Positions 17,582 through 26,178 of a DNA stretch of 64,000 bases are shown here, piece after piece. The stretch comes from DATAZK01 sp963731205 (GTDB lineage Bacteria; Actinomycetota; Actinomycetes; Frankiales; Frankiaceae). Positions within the stretch are counted from its first letter, which is position 1. Each line of letters starts with the position of its first letter. The translations under genes and the position numbers were made by a program. Below the pieces are notes generated by a model that worked only from the letters and a program-made list of their open reading frames with translations, was not told where the DNA came from and searched no databases. Location of the stretch: positions 124,001-188,000 of the forward strand of contig CAVSUJ010000001.1 of assembly GCA_963731205.1 (NCBI GenBank). The letters run 5' to 3'.

Positions 17582-18547
17582 ATGGACGCCAACGACCCCA
17601 CCGAGGGCCCTTTCGCCGATCGCCCCGCCCGCCCGTTGCGGACCGTGCTCTTTGCCGCCGGCGACGATCGCGACGACGTGACGGCCGCGCTGCAGTCCGG
17701 TGCCGACTCCGTCGTGATCGACCTCGAGGAGCCTCGTACGCCTTGCACCGAGCAGGTGCGCGAGACCGCCCGGCGGCTCACCCGCGAGACCGTCGACAAC
17801 CACGTTCCCGGCCCCGGGGTGCCGCTCCTGTTCGCGCGGATCCAGCCGCCCTCGAGCGGCCAATCGCTGAAGGACCTGCGGGCCGTGATGGGTCCGTCGC
17901 TGGCCGGAATCCTGCTGCCCAAGGTGCAAGGTCCCGCTGATGTCCACGCCGGCGACGCGCTGCTGACGAACATGGAAGGCGACCTCGGGCTGCCGCTCGG
18001 CTCGAAGGTCATCTACCCGATTCTCGAGACGTCGCAGGCGATCCGGCAGGCCTACGAGATCGCCATGGCCTCACCCCGGGTGCGTTACATGGGCGGCGCG
18101 GTCTCCCGCTTCGGCGACATCCACCAGGCCGTCGGCTTCCGCTGGAGCGCCGAGGGTACGGAGACGCTTTTCCTGCGCTCCAAGGTCTTGATGGACGCGC
18201 GTGCCGCCGGAATTCGCTACCCGATCAGCGGCATGTGGGGCGGCGCCGTCGATGACACCGAGGGCCTGCGCCGCTGGGCAACGCATCTGCGCGACCTCGG
18301 CTACTACGGGATGATGATCGGCAATCCGGTGCACGTCGCCCAGGTGCACGAGATCTTCAGCCCGACGCGTGAGGAGCTCACGTATTGGTCCGACCTCGAC
18401 CGGTTGGCCGCCGAAGCCGAAGCGCGGGGGAGCGGCTCGGTGGTGTACGGCGATGCCAACCAGGGGGAGGGCCACGTCGTGCACATCGCCCACGTCGGAT
18501 CGGCACGCAAGAACCTGGAATGGGCCCGCGCCCTCGGCGTGATCTAG
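17582..18547 (+). CDS. HpcH/HpaI aldolase / citrate lyase beta-like (CitE) protein
   Basis: 321 residues, TIM-barrel lyase. LRTVLFAAGDDRDDVTAALQ SGADSVVIDLEEP is the opening of CitE-like proteins (Asp-Leu-Glu metal/substrate site). Later GILLPKVQGPADV and KVIYPILETSQAI with GGAVSRFGDIHQAVG give the other barrel strands. Members cleave or form malyl-, citramalyl- or 3-hydroxyacyl-CoA bonds. The stop is only 4 bases from the convergent amidohydrolase stop. Grouped with the AtuA-like/amidohydrolase cluster that follows, it probably serves the last C-C cleavage of the same pathway. Confidence 0.8.
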   Translation: MDANDPTEGPFADRPARPLRTVLFAAGDDRDDVTAALQSGADSVVIDLEEPRTPCTEQVRETARRLTRETVDNHVPGPGVPLLFARIQPPSSGQSLKDLRAVMGPSLAGILLPKVQGPADVHAGDALLTNMEGDLGLPLGSKVIYPILETSQAIRQAYEIAMASPRVRYMGGAVSRFGDIHQAVGFRWSAEGTETLFLRSKVLMDARAAGIRYPISGMWGGAVDDTEGLRRWATHLRDLGYYGMMIGNPVHVAQVHEIFSPTREELTYWSDLDRLAAEAEARGSGSVVYGDANQGEGHVVHIAHVGSARKNLEWARALGVI

Positions 18548-18551
18548 CTGC

Positions 18552-19700
18552 TCAGCGGCTGCCGAACTTGTAGAGCCGCAGGGCGTTTCCCGCCAGGATC
18601 TGATCGCGCTCGACGGCGGGAATGCTCGCGTAGTCGGCGTCGATGGTGCGCCAGCTGTCAGGCCAGTCGCTGCCCGAGTGGGGGAAGTCGCTCGACCACA
18701 TGAGCCGGTCGACGCCGATGTGATGGCGGTTGATGACGGCGTAGTGGTCGGTGAGGTAGGTGAAGGAGAAGTGCTCGTGGATGATCTCGCTGGGCAGCCG
18801 CTTCAGCCGGGTGTCGCGCGCCGTGGCACGCCGCCGGAAGCGGTTGTCGAGCTGCTCCTTCACGTAAGGCACCCAGCCGGCGTCGACCTCGACCATGCCG
18901 ACCTGCAAGCCGGGGACGCGATCGAAGACGCCGGAATTCAGGAACTGCACCATGATCGTGGGGGCCTGCAGGAAACGCAGGTCGGCGGCGGCCCGTCCGG
19001 CGGTCAGGCGGCCCGGGGCGTAGACGTCCTGCGGCGGCTCATCGACCAGCCCGACGTGGATGTGGGCCGGCAGCCCGGCGGCGACGAGGGCCTGCCAGAC
19101 CGCGTCGTCGGCGACGGAGATATCCCGGTCACCGTGCGGGAAGAGGCCGACAAGCGCCCCGACGACACCCGCGCGCCCGGCCACCCGCTCGATTTCGGCC
19201 ACGGCCTGCTCCACCCCGCGGTTGGGCAGCAGGATGATCGCGCCGAGGCGGGCCGGGTCGTGCGCGCAGTACTCGATCAGCCAGTCGTTGTAGGCCTGGA
19301 CCATCAGCAAGTGCAGGGCCGGATCCTGATGCGTGATGACGATCTGCGACAGCCGCGGGGTGGGGTAGAACACGGCGGCGTCGACCACATCAGCGTCCAT
19401 CTCCTCGAGCCGGCGCGCCGGGTCATAGCCGCCGGGGGAGATGTCCTCGAAGCGCACCCAGGCCTTGCGTTCGAAGCGGGAGAAGGTGGCGGCCGCGTTC
19501 AGCCCGAAGTTGATCGGATCCTTGACGCCTTCCGCGACCCACGCGTCGCCCTCTTCGAAACGCTGCAGGTGAGGAACGCGATCGCGCTCCTTGGCGGGTA
19601 CTCGCGAGGTCCACAGGTCGGGCGGCTCGTTCACATGAGTGTCGGCGTCGACGAGGCGGTATTGCGGGGTGTTGCCGCCGGAGTTCATGACCACAATCAT
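18552..19700 (-). CDS. amidohydrolase family protein (ACMSD-like)
   Basis: 382 residues (ATG 19700, or 19688). Metal-dependent TIM-barrel hydrolase/decarboxylase: YRLVDADTHVNEPPDLW gives the first metal motif (Asp-x-His in DADTHVNEP), LPAHIHVGL the second histidine strand, and LMWSSDFPHSGSDWPDSW the terminal Asp with the HSGS loop typical of amidohydrolase-2 enzymes. Such proteins hydrolyse or decarboxylate cyclic or carboxylated intermediates. Divergent from the AtuA-like gene across a 56-base gap that must hold both promoters. Confidence 0.82.
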   Translation of the reverse strand: MIVVMNSGGNTPQYRLVDADTHVNEPPDLWTSRVPAKERDRVPHLQRFEEGDAWVAEGVKDPINFGLNAAATFSRFERKAWVRFEDISPGGYDPARRLEEMDADVVDAAVFYPTPRLSQIVITHQDPALHLLMVQAYNDWLIEYCAHDPARLGAIILLPNRGVEQAVAEIERVAGRAGVVGALVGLFPHGDRDISVADDAVWQALVAAGLPAHIHVGLVDEPPQDVYAPGRLTAGRAAADLRFLQAPTIMVQFLNSGVFDRVPGLQVGMVEVDAGWVPYVKEQLDNRFRRRATARDTRLKRLPSEIIHEHFSFTYLTDHYAVINRHHIGVDRLMWSSDFPHSGSDWPDSWRTIDADYASIPAVERDQILAGNALRLYKFGSR

Positions 19701-19756
19701 TACATGCTTTGATGAGCTCGGCAGGATGGTTGCACGACGGCGTGGGGTGGTGACGG

Positions 19757-21118
19757 ATGAGCTCCCTGCGGTATCTCGCGTTGAACGGCAGCCTGGGCAC
19801 CGGCTTCAAGGAGACGTCGCTGCAGCGGGCGCTCGAAGGCCCGCTCGACTTCATCGCCGCCGACAGCGGATCGACCGACGGTGGCCCGTTCTACCTCGGC
19901 ACCGGCGAGTGGATCTGGGCCCGTGAAGCGTACGAGCGCGATCTGCGGCTCGGCCTGCTGGCCGCGCGAAAGGCAGGCGTCCCGCTCATCATCGGTTCGT
20001 GCGGCGGCGGCGGTGGTGACGCGGCCGTCGACGGCTATGTCGACCTCGTGCGCGACATCGTGCGCGCTGCGGGCATCGGGGTGCGTGTCGCGACGATTCA
20101 TTGCGAGCCCGACCGGGCCTGGCTCGCCGAGAAGTATCGCGCAGGTGATCTCCGAGAATTGCAGGGTGCGCCACCGATCGACGAGCAGACCTTCAGCGCG
20201 CCGGGCCACATCGTCGCGATGGCCGGCGCCGAGCCGATCCAGGAGGCGATCGACGCCGGAGCCGAGGTCGTGCTGGCCGGACGTGCCAGTGACGCCGCGC
20301 TGTTCGCCGCGATCCCGCTCTCGCGCGGCTTCGATCCCGGCGCGGTCTGGAACGCCGCGAAGATCATCGAGTGCGGATCGGCGGCTGCCGAGAACCGGTC
20401 GGGCCAGGACTGCCTCGCGTGCACGTTCGACGATGAGGGCTTCGTGCTCGAGCCACTAGACCCGGCGTTGCGGTGCACCCCCCGCAGCGTTGCCGCCCAC
20501 ACCCTCTACGAGACTGCTGATCCCTACCGGCTGGTGCAGCCGTCGGGCACGCTCGACGCCCGCGACGCGACGTACACGGCTCTCGATGAGCGCCGCACCC
20601 GCGTCGTCGGCGGAACATTCACCCCGGCAGCCGAATACACCGCGAAACTCGAAGGCGCCGCGCCCGTCGGCTTCCTGTCGTCGTTCTGGGGCTCGACCCG
20701 CGATCCGATGATCCTGGCCCAGCTCGACACCTGGATCGACTCGCTGACCGCTCACACCCGCCAGCGATTGGCGAGCGCGTTCGGTGAGAACGCGTACGAC
20801 CTTCGCATCACGGTGTACGGGGCCAACGCCACCACGGGCGAGGCGATGGAGGCGATCCCGCGCGAGGCCGTGCTCTCCTTCGACGTGCTTGCTGACACGC
20901 AGGAGGCGGCCTCGGCCATGGCCCGAGCGGCCTACCACGTCGCCCTGCACTGGCCGATCAAGGAGTGGAGCGGTTCGATCACCACCTTCGCCCACCCGTA
21001 CAGCCGGCCGGTGATCGACCGCGGCCCGGTGTACCGCTTCACCCTGAATCATGCGCTGGTGCTCGATGAATCCGAGCGTCGATCGGTCTTCCGGATGAAC
21101 CTGCAGGACGTCCGATGA
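19757..21118 (+). CDS. acyclic terpene utilisation AtuA-like protein (DUF1446)
   Basis: 453 residues. GSLGTGFKETSLQRALEG, DFIAADSGSTDGGPFYLGTG and LIIGSCGGGGGDAAVDGYVD are the conserved opening blocks of the AtuA family, first known from acyclic isoprenoid (citronellol/geraniol) degradation in Pseudomonas; the chemistry is not established. Full length for the family. Its stop overlaps the start of the DUF4387 gene (ATGA at 21115-21118), and that gene overlaps the next amidohydrolase, so the three form one operon. Confidence 0.85.
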   Translation: MSSLRYLALNGSLGTGFKETSLQRALEGPLDFIAADSGSTDGGPFYLGTGEWIWAREAYERDLRLGLLAARKAGVPLIIGSCGGGGGDAAVDGYVDLVRDIVRAAGIGVRVATIHCEPDRAWLAEKYRAGDLRELQGAPPIDEQTFSAPGHIVAMAGAEPIQEAIDAGAEVVLAGRASDAALFAAIPLSRGFDPGAVWNAAKIIECGSAAAENRSGQDCLACTFDDEGFVLEPLDPALRCTPRSVAAHTLYETADPYRLVQPSGTLDARDATYTALDERRTRVVGGTFTPAAEYTAKLEGAAPVGFLSSFWGSTRDPMILAQLDTWIDSLTAHTRQRLASAFGENAYDLRITVYGANATTGEAMEAIPREAVLSFDVLADTQEAASAMARAAYHVALHWPIKEWSGSITTFAHPYSRPVIDRGPVYRFTLNHALVLDESERRSVFRMNLQDVR

Positions 21119-21546
21119 GCTCTCTGTCGCCCCCGCAATCGACCTCGCAATCGACCCCGCAGACTGCCCCACTGACCACCCCGCTGCCGCCCGCTACGGC
21201 CGAGGGGCTCGAGCACATCCGGCGCAACTTCCGGTTGATCCGCAGCAAGGACGCCGGCCCGTTCATGCTGACGATCGACCTGTTCTTCGCCGATGCGGCG
21301 GTGCACGAGGCGTTCCGCTCCAGCGGAGTGCTCGCCGAGAGCGTCGTCGCGCAGCTTTACGGGGTCGCGCCGGATCAGGTCGACAGCTACGACATGGCCG
21401 AGATCTCGGCGCTGAAACTGAGCTTTCCGCGGAAGGTGGTCAGCGGCGATTTCGGCGACACCGACATCACCGGCGGCCAGCAATACGCCATCCTGATCGA
21501 GTACCTGGCGGCTCTGGAGTACGGCCCTGACGGGAGACCACGTTGA
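21115..21546 (+). CDS. DUF4387 domain protein
   Basis: 143 residues. After a 25-residue Ser/Thr/Pro-rich leader, the domain reads RNFRLIRSKDAGPFMLTIDL then AEISALKLSFPRKVVSGDFG and GQQYAILIEYLAAL. DUF4387 proteins are regularly encoded next to AtuA-like (DUF1446) proteins and may be their small subunit. The ATGA overlap on the upstream side and a 4-base overlap with the next gene (GTTGAC at 21541) support co-expression in fixed ratio. Confidence 0.85.
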   Translation: MSSLSPPQSTSQSTPQTAPLTTPLPPATAEGLEHIRRNFRLIRSKDAGPFMLTIDLFFADAAVHEAFRSSGVLAESVVAQLYGVAPDQVDSYDMAEISALKLSFPRKVVSGDFGDTDITGGQQYAILIEYLAALEYGPDGRPR

Positions 21547-22979
21547 CGCAGACGCATTCACTGACCGCGGCACAGATCCGCCGCGAACTCGGTCACCCGA
21601 TCGTCGATGCCGACGGCCACTTCATGGAGCTGTGGCCGATGGTCAACGACGAGATCGTCGCCTACCTCGAGGAGTCGGGCGGCGCGTCGTTACGCGAGAA
21701 GTTCCTTGCCAGCGCGTCGAACACGCTCGACACCGCCGTCTTTCCCGCCGACCGCACGACTCCTGACATCCGGCGGGCCTGGCGCGCGATGCCGTCGTGG
21801 TGGGGCAATCCGGTGTCCGACAGCTATGACCGGGCGACGGCCCACGTGCCGCGCCTGATGTACGAGCGGCTGGACGAGTTCGGTATCGACTACATGCTGG
21901 CCTACCCGTCGTGGTCGCTCGGGATGCTCGACGGCCGTGACGACGAGCTGCGCGCACCAGTGCTGCGGGCGCTGAACCGATACACCTCGAGGCTTTTCAC
22001 TCCGTACGCCGACCGGCTCTCCTCGGCCGCCCTCATCCCGATGAACACCCCCGAAGAAGCCATCGGCGAGCTGCGCTACGCGGTGCAGGAGCTCGGCTTC
22101 AAATCGGCGGTGATCGCCGGCCACGCGATCCGCAAGCTCACCGAAGACCCGCGCGATCAGGCATACCGGCTCGACACCTTCGGTCTTGACAGCGAGTACG
22201 ACTACGACCCGTTCTGGGCGGAGTGCGTGGAGCTCGGCATCACCCCGGTCACCCACAGCAGCCTGCAGGCGCACCGCAGCACGCGCTCGATCACGAACTA
22301 CTCGTTCAACCACATCGGCGGCCTCGCGGTCAGCCACTACGAGCTCGCGAAATCCCTTGTGATGGGAGGGGTTTTCACCCGCTTCCCGACCTTGCGCTTC
22401 GGGTTTCTCGAAGGTGGCGTCGCCTGGGCGGTGAGCCTGCTGGCCGACCTGATCGGCCACTGGGACAAGCGCAACGCCGAAGCGATCACCAGCCTCGACC
22501 CGGCGATCCTCGACGTCGACGCGCTCCTGCGGACGATCGGCGAGTACGGCGACGATGCGGTGCAGGCCAATCTCGGCCGGCTCCGCGAGCACTTCTCGCG
22601 TACACCCGGGCGTCCGCAGAACCTCGACGATTTCGCTGCCGCGAACTTCCGGTCGGTCGCCGACATCATCGGGGTCTTCAGCGAGCGGATGTACTTCGGC
22701 TGCGAGGCGGACGATCCGCTCGTCGGCTGGGCGACGGGCACCACGATCAAGCACCGTCCGGTGAATCTGCGGCCGATCCTCGGCACCGACATCTCCCACT
22801 GGGATGCGCCGGTCATGAACGAGGTCCTCGTCGAAGCCTTCGAGCTGGTGACCGACAAGGTCGTCGATGCCGATGAGTTCCGAGCCTTCACCTTCGAGAA
22901 CCCGGTGTCGCTGCATACCGCGGCCAACAAGGACTTCTTTCACGGCACCGTGTGCGAGCAGGCGGTCGCGGCGATCTGA
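21543..22979 (+). CDS. amidohydrolase family protein, 478 aa
   Basis: Second metal-dependent hydrolase of the cluster, start TTG 21543 coupled to the DUF4387 gene. IVDADGHFMELWPMVNDE gives the Asp-x-x-His metal motif at the N-terminus. YMLAYPSWSLGML, ALIPMNTPEEAIGELRYAV, TPVTHSSLQAHRS and FGFLEGGVAWAVSL follow the amidohydrolase-2 barrel. The C-terminal acidic site is GCEADDPLVGWATG and GTDISHWDAP. It is longer than the 382-aa amidohydrolase and only distantly related. Probably acts on the product of the AtuA/DUF4387 pair, by inference from context. Confidence 0.82.
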   Translation: MTQTHSLTAAQIRRELGHPIVDADGHFMELWPMVNDEIVAYLEESGGASLREKFLASASNTLDTAVFPADRTTPDIRRAWRAMPSWWGNPVSDSYDRATAHVPRLMYERLDEFGIDYMLAYPSWSLGMLDGRDDELRAPVLRALNRYTSRLFTPYADRLSSAALIPMNTPEEAIGELRYAVQELGFKSAVIAGHAIRKLTEDPRDQAYRLDTFGLDSEYDYDPFWAECVELGITPVTHSSLQAHRSTRSITNYSFNHIGGLAVSHYELAKSLVMGGVFTRFPTLRFGFLEGGVAWAVSLLADLIGHWDKRNAEAITSLDPAILDVDALLRTIGEYGDDAVQANLGRLREHFSRTPGRPQNLDDFAAANFRSVADIIGVFSERMYFGCEADDPLVGWATGTTIKHRPVNLRPILGTDISHWDAPVMNEVLVEAFELVTDKVVDADEFRAFTFENPVSLHTAANKDFFHGTVCEQAVAAI

Positions 22980-22992
22980 GCCGCAGAAAGCC

Positions 22993-23757
22993 TTATGGCT
23001 GCTGGGTGTTCCAGGAGACGTCGGTGGCTCGTACCCGGGCGCCGCGCCTGCGCACCTGATAGATCTGCGGGTTGCCGACGTGGTCGCGCAGCAGCTTCTC
23101 GGCGAGCTCGGCATCCCCCGCCTCGATCGCGTCGGCAATGGCGACGTGCTCGTGCAGACCCTGCTCACGCAGCTGCGATCCCGGCGCCTCCTGCGCATGG
23201 GTGACGCGATACGTCCAGGCCTCACTCTGGGTGGCCCAGAGCCGCTCGAGCGCACCTGCCACGAGGATCAGCGTCGCGTTGCCGCAGCCGTCGATGATGT
23301 CGCTGTGGAACTGGCGTGCCCAGCGTTCCATCTCCACGGCATCATCGATGTGGGCGAGGGATTCGGTGATGGCCCGGCGCAGCGCTGGAACCACGGACTT
23401 CACCCGGTCCTTGCGCCGCGCGCACATGCCGGCGCAGACGGTCACCAGCTGGGTCAGTGCCTGAGCCAGATCGGCGGCCGGCGTCTCGGAGGCCTGCAGC
23501 ACCAAGCCGAGCATGTACGCGGCCGCATCAGGCTTGGGCCGGTGCACCTCGGCGCCGCCGACGCTGCCGCGCCGGACGGTGATGAGCCTTTCGTTCTCCA
23601 GGATCCGCAGCGCTTCGCGGATCGACGGGGGACTGACGTTGAACTCCGCGACGAGGCGGTCCAGCGGCGGCAGGTGGCCACCGTCGGGCAGCGTGCCGTC
23701 CACGATTCGTTCACGTAGCTGCGCCGCGACCAGCTCGGCAAGCCGTGGCTGTCGCAC
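22993..23757 (-). CDS. FadR/GntR-family transcriptional regulator
   Basis: 254 residues. The N-terminal winged helix reads LAELVAAQLRERIVDGTLPD then LPPLDRLVAEFNVSPPSIRE and ALRILENERLITVRRGSVGG, textbook GntR. The C-terminal all-helical FCD domain has the metal-site histidines in WARQFHSDIIDGCGN and REQGLHEHVAIADAIEAGD. FadR-type regulators typically repress a catabolic operon until an organic acid binds. It converges with the AtuA-amidohydrolase operon, 13 bases from its stop, and is the likely local regulator. GTG start. Confidence 0.88.
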   Translation of the reverse strand: MRQPRLAELVAAQLRERIVDGTLPDGGHLPPLDRLVAEFNVSPPSIREALRILENERLITVRRGSVGGAEVHRPKPDAAAYMLGLVLQASETPAADLAQALTQLVTVCAGMCARRKDRVKSVVPALRRAITESLAHIDDAVEMERWARQFHSDIIDGCGNATLILVAGALERLWATQSEAWTYRVTHAQEAPGSQLREQGLHEHVAIADAIEAGDAELAEKLLRDHVGNPQIYQVRRRGARVRATDVSWNTQQP

Positions 23758-23843
23758 GCGTAACCCCCAGTTCCCATCCAGAAAAGTTCTCCAGCCTCAT
23801 TCTCGCCGATCAGGCGCCGATGAGTTCGGCCGCGCCGTGACGT

Positions 23844-23862
23844 CTACCGGTAAACCGGGTAG
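23844..23862. promoter_or_regulatory. CTACCGG-TAAA-CCGGGTAG imperfect palindrome
   Basis: Seven-base inverted repeat (one bulged G) around TAAA, 80 bases upstream of the sigma factor start, in the divergent region shared with the GntR gene. It could be the GntR operator or part of the sigma factor leader; nothing else distinguishes these. Confidence 0.3.
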
Positions 23863-23941
23863 GCCCGTAGGCGCGGGTGTGGAAGTCTAGGGCGCAAACC
23901 CGGCACCGGGGCCGTACTCGATCGACGAGAGGCGTAGCTGA

Positions 23942-24907
23942 ATGAGCCTGGCAGTCACCGACAGGTCCATCGCTGAGCTCGAGCAGTACCGCACGGAGCT
24001 GCGTGGATACTGCTACCGGATGCTGGGTTCGGCGTTCGACGCCGACGATGCCGTCCAGGAAGCCCTGGTGAAGGCCTGGCAGAGCCTCGACAAGTTCGAG
24101 GGCCGCTCGTCGCTGCGCTCCTGGCTCTACCGCATCGCGACCAATGTCTGCCTGGACACGCTGCGCAGCCGCGAGCGCCGCGCGCTGCCGATGGACCTCT
24201 CGAGCCCGGTGCCCGCCAACACCGCTCCGGGTGACCCGCTGCCCGAGGCCACCTGGATCGAGCCGATGCCCGACGGCGACGTCATTCCCCTCGACGGCGA
24301 CCCCGCCCAGCGCGCGGTTTTCCAGGACACGGTGCGGCTGGCCTTCATCGCCGCGCTGCAGGCGTTGCCCCCGCGCCAGCGAGCGGTGTTGATCCTGCGC
24401 GAGGTGCTCTGCTGGCAGGCGTCCGAGGTGGCGGAGCTGCTCGACACGAGCGTCGCCTCGGTCAACAGCGCGCTGCAAAGGGCAAGGGCCACCCTCGGTT
24501 CCGCCGACCGCTCCGACACCGACCGCGCCGAGCCGCTCTCGGACGCCGACAACGAGTTGCTGGCGCGTTACGTGAAGGCTTTCGAGGCCTACGACATCCC
24601 CGGCCTGGTCTCGCTGCTGCACGAGGACGCCAGCATCTCCATGCCGCCGCTCGCGCTCTGGCTCAAAGGCCACGAGGACGTGGGCAGCTGGTACACCGGC
24701 TTCGGGATCGGCTGCAAGGGTTCGCGGCTGGTGGCCACCAGTGCCAACGGGATGCCGGCCTACGGCCAGTACCGGGTCAACCCGGAAGGCGGCTGGCTGC
24801 CCTGGTCGCTTCAGGTGGTCGAGGCGTCAGGCGGGAAGATCGTCCACATCCATCACTTCCTCGACACCACCCTCTTCGCACGGTTCGGGCTCCCCGCCGC
24901 GCTCTAG
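23942..24907 (+). CDS. sigma-70 factor of SigG/SigJ-like ECF type with SnoaL-like C-terminal domain
   Basis: 321 residues. Sigma region 2 is LEQYRTELRGYCYRMLGSAF DADDAVQEALVKAWQ with SLRSWLYRIATNVCLD. Region 4 is LPPRQRAVLILREVLCWQAS EVAELLDTSVASVNSALQRAR. A third domain follows (LLARYVKAFEAYDIPGLVSL, SWYTGFGIGCKGSRL, KIVHIHHFLD), a SnoaL/NTF2-like module found in large ECF sigma factors, where it modulates activity in place of an anti-sigma factor. No anti-sigma gene is adjacent. ATG preceded by GAGAGG. Target promoters unknown. Confidence 0.88.
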   Translation: MSLAVTDRSIAELEQYRTELRGYCYRMLGSAFDADDAVQEALVKAWQSLDKFEGRSSLRSWLYRIATNVCLDTLRSRERRALPMDLSSPVPANTAPGDPLPEATWIEPMPDGDVIPLDGDPAQRAVFQDTVRLAFIAALQALPPRQRAVLILREVLCWQASEVAELLDTSVASVNSALQRARATLGSADRSDTDRAEPLSDADNELLARYVKAFEAYDIPGLVSLLHEDASISMPPLALWLKGHEDVGSWYTGFGIGCKGSRLVATSANGMPAYGQYRVNPEGGWLPWSLQVVEASGGKIVHIHHFLDTTLFARFGLPAAL

Positions 24908-25198
24908 TTCGAGGGTGATGACGCCGGCCAGCCCGGTCAGCGCCAGCAGCCCAGGCAGGTCACCACAGCTGGACGTGACACGCACGGCCGCGTGTCGGCG
25001 GCTCGCCATGAGCGAGATCCTGGCCAGGACGTCGAGCACGCTCAGATCGGCATAGCCCTGAACGCGGCACACGACGCACACCGGGTCGCGCTCGGCGAGG
25101 TGCGCTTCGAGGCGCTCGCACAAGCCGAGCACGCGGGCGCGGCTGATCGGGGCCCGCACCCGTACGACGAGCACCGTCGCCGCCCCGTCACCACTCAT
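24827..25198 (-). CDS. STAS-domain protein
   Basis: 123 residues. A short beta-start (ATVLVVRVRAPISRARVLGL) is followed by CVVCRVQGYADLSVLDVLAR, where the Asp-Leu-Ser is in the position of the phosphorylatable Ser of anti-anti-sigma STAS domains. Then comes AAVRVTSSCGDLPGLLALTGL. The tail is Glu-rich. The 3' end overlaps the sigma factor gene by 81 bases, tail to tail. A link to that sigma factor is possible but unproven, as it lacks a clear DSSG-type motif. Confidence 0.7.
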   Translation of the reverse strand: MSGDGAATVLVVRVRAPISRARVLGLCERLEAHLAERDPVCVVCRVQGYADLSVLDVLARISLMASRRHAAVRVTSSCGDLPGLLALTGLAGVITLELERGGEPEPCEEGGVEEVMDVDDLPA

Positions 25199-25245
25199 CC
25201 CTCCAATGACGCTCTGGCCAGTGAGAATTCATCGCCGGGCCTGGC

Positions 25246-26136
25246 TCAGGCCCGCATGAGCTGCCCGACCAGCTGGCCATGCCCGTCGAACAACGTGAGC
25301 TCGCGTCCCTCGAGGCCGGCGCGCCGGGCGCGGCTCACCCAGGAACCCACCGGGTAGCCCGCACAGCCGACGAGGGTGCTCGGACCCGCGGTGGTCACCA
25401 GCGCACCTGCAGATCCGACCTCCCAGCGGCCACCTTGCGCGTTGCAGCCGTCGGATCCCGTCCACGAGCCGTCAGCGGAAAAGGTGACGTATGACGGGGG
25501 CGGCTGCCGCTGGCCGGGCTTCACCATCGCCCCACCGGGAACGACCATCGGCTCCCAGCGTCCCAAGATCGTCTTGGACGTCACCGGCACTTGCCCACTG
25601 GCCAGCGGCGGGGGAGTGGCGAGGCGGTCGCGCAATTGCGCGAGATCCGGCACGCGGTAGAGCCCGCGTCCGGGCGACAGCCGGGCGACGACATGACCGG
25701 ACTCATCGAGCAGGGCCCGGGTGGCACCGTCGATCGTGAAGCCGGCGGCAGAGGTCAGCCAGGACGGTGCGCGACCACCCTCGTGGGCAGCCGTGAAACA
25801 GCCGCTCGATCCGCCATTGGTCTGCGCCACGAACATGCCGCCGGCGCTGGCGGACCAGCTGCCGAGCAAGACGCCGCACGGGGGAGAGAGCTCCAGGTCC
25901 TCGCCGATGCGCAGGTATTCGCCGGTCGGCTTTCCGTTGGGCGTGAGGACGTTCCAGGCGCCGACCAATTTCAGCGGATCAACCGACGCGGGCGCAGCGC
26001 GCGGGACCGGCGCCGACCTGGGGACCGACTTTGCGGGCACCGCTGACGGCGTCTGGCGGCTGCACGAGCACCCCGGCAAGAAGAGCAACGTGGTCATACC
26101 CACGACACTCAGGAGGCGCCAACCGGGTATTCGCAT
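25246..26136 (-). CDS. META-domain lipoprotein
   Basis: 296 residues. Signal peptide with lipobox (LSVVGMTTLLFLPGCSC) anchors it on the outer face of the membrane. Two related beta-domains follow: LKLVGAWNVLTPNGKPTGEY near residue 55, and KTILGRWEPMVVP with SYVTFSADGSWTGSDGCNAQ GGRW near 195, the latter being the META/HslJ signature (GCN). META proteins are linked to novobiocin resistance and motility in E. coli, but the role here is unknown. Separated by 42 bases from the upstream transglycosylase gene and perhaps co-transcribed. Confidence 0.8.
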   Translation of the reverse strand: MRIPGWRLLSVVGMTTLLFLPGCSCSRQTPSAVPAKSVPRSAPVPRAAPASVDPLKLVGAWNVLTPNGKPTGEYLRIGEDLELSPPCGVLLGSWSASAGGMFVAQTNGGSSGCFTAAHEGGRAPSWLTSAAGFTIDGATRALLDESGHVVARLSPGRGLYRVPDLAQLRDRLATPPPLASGQVPVTSKTILGRWEPMVVPGGAMVKPGQRQPPPSYVTFSADGSWTGSDGCNAQGGRWEVGSAGALVTTAGPSTLVGCAGYPVGSWVSRARRAGLEGRELTLFDGHGQLVGQLMRA

Positions 26137-26178
26137 GACGGTTGGACGCGGTGACGTGCCCCGAGGTTGCGCAGCGAC

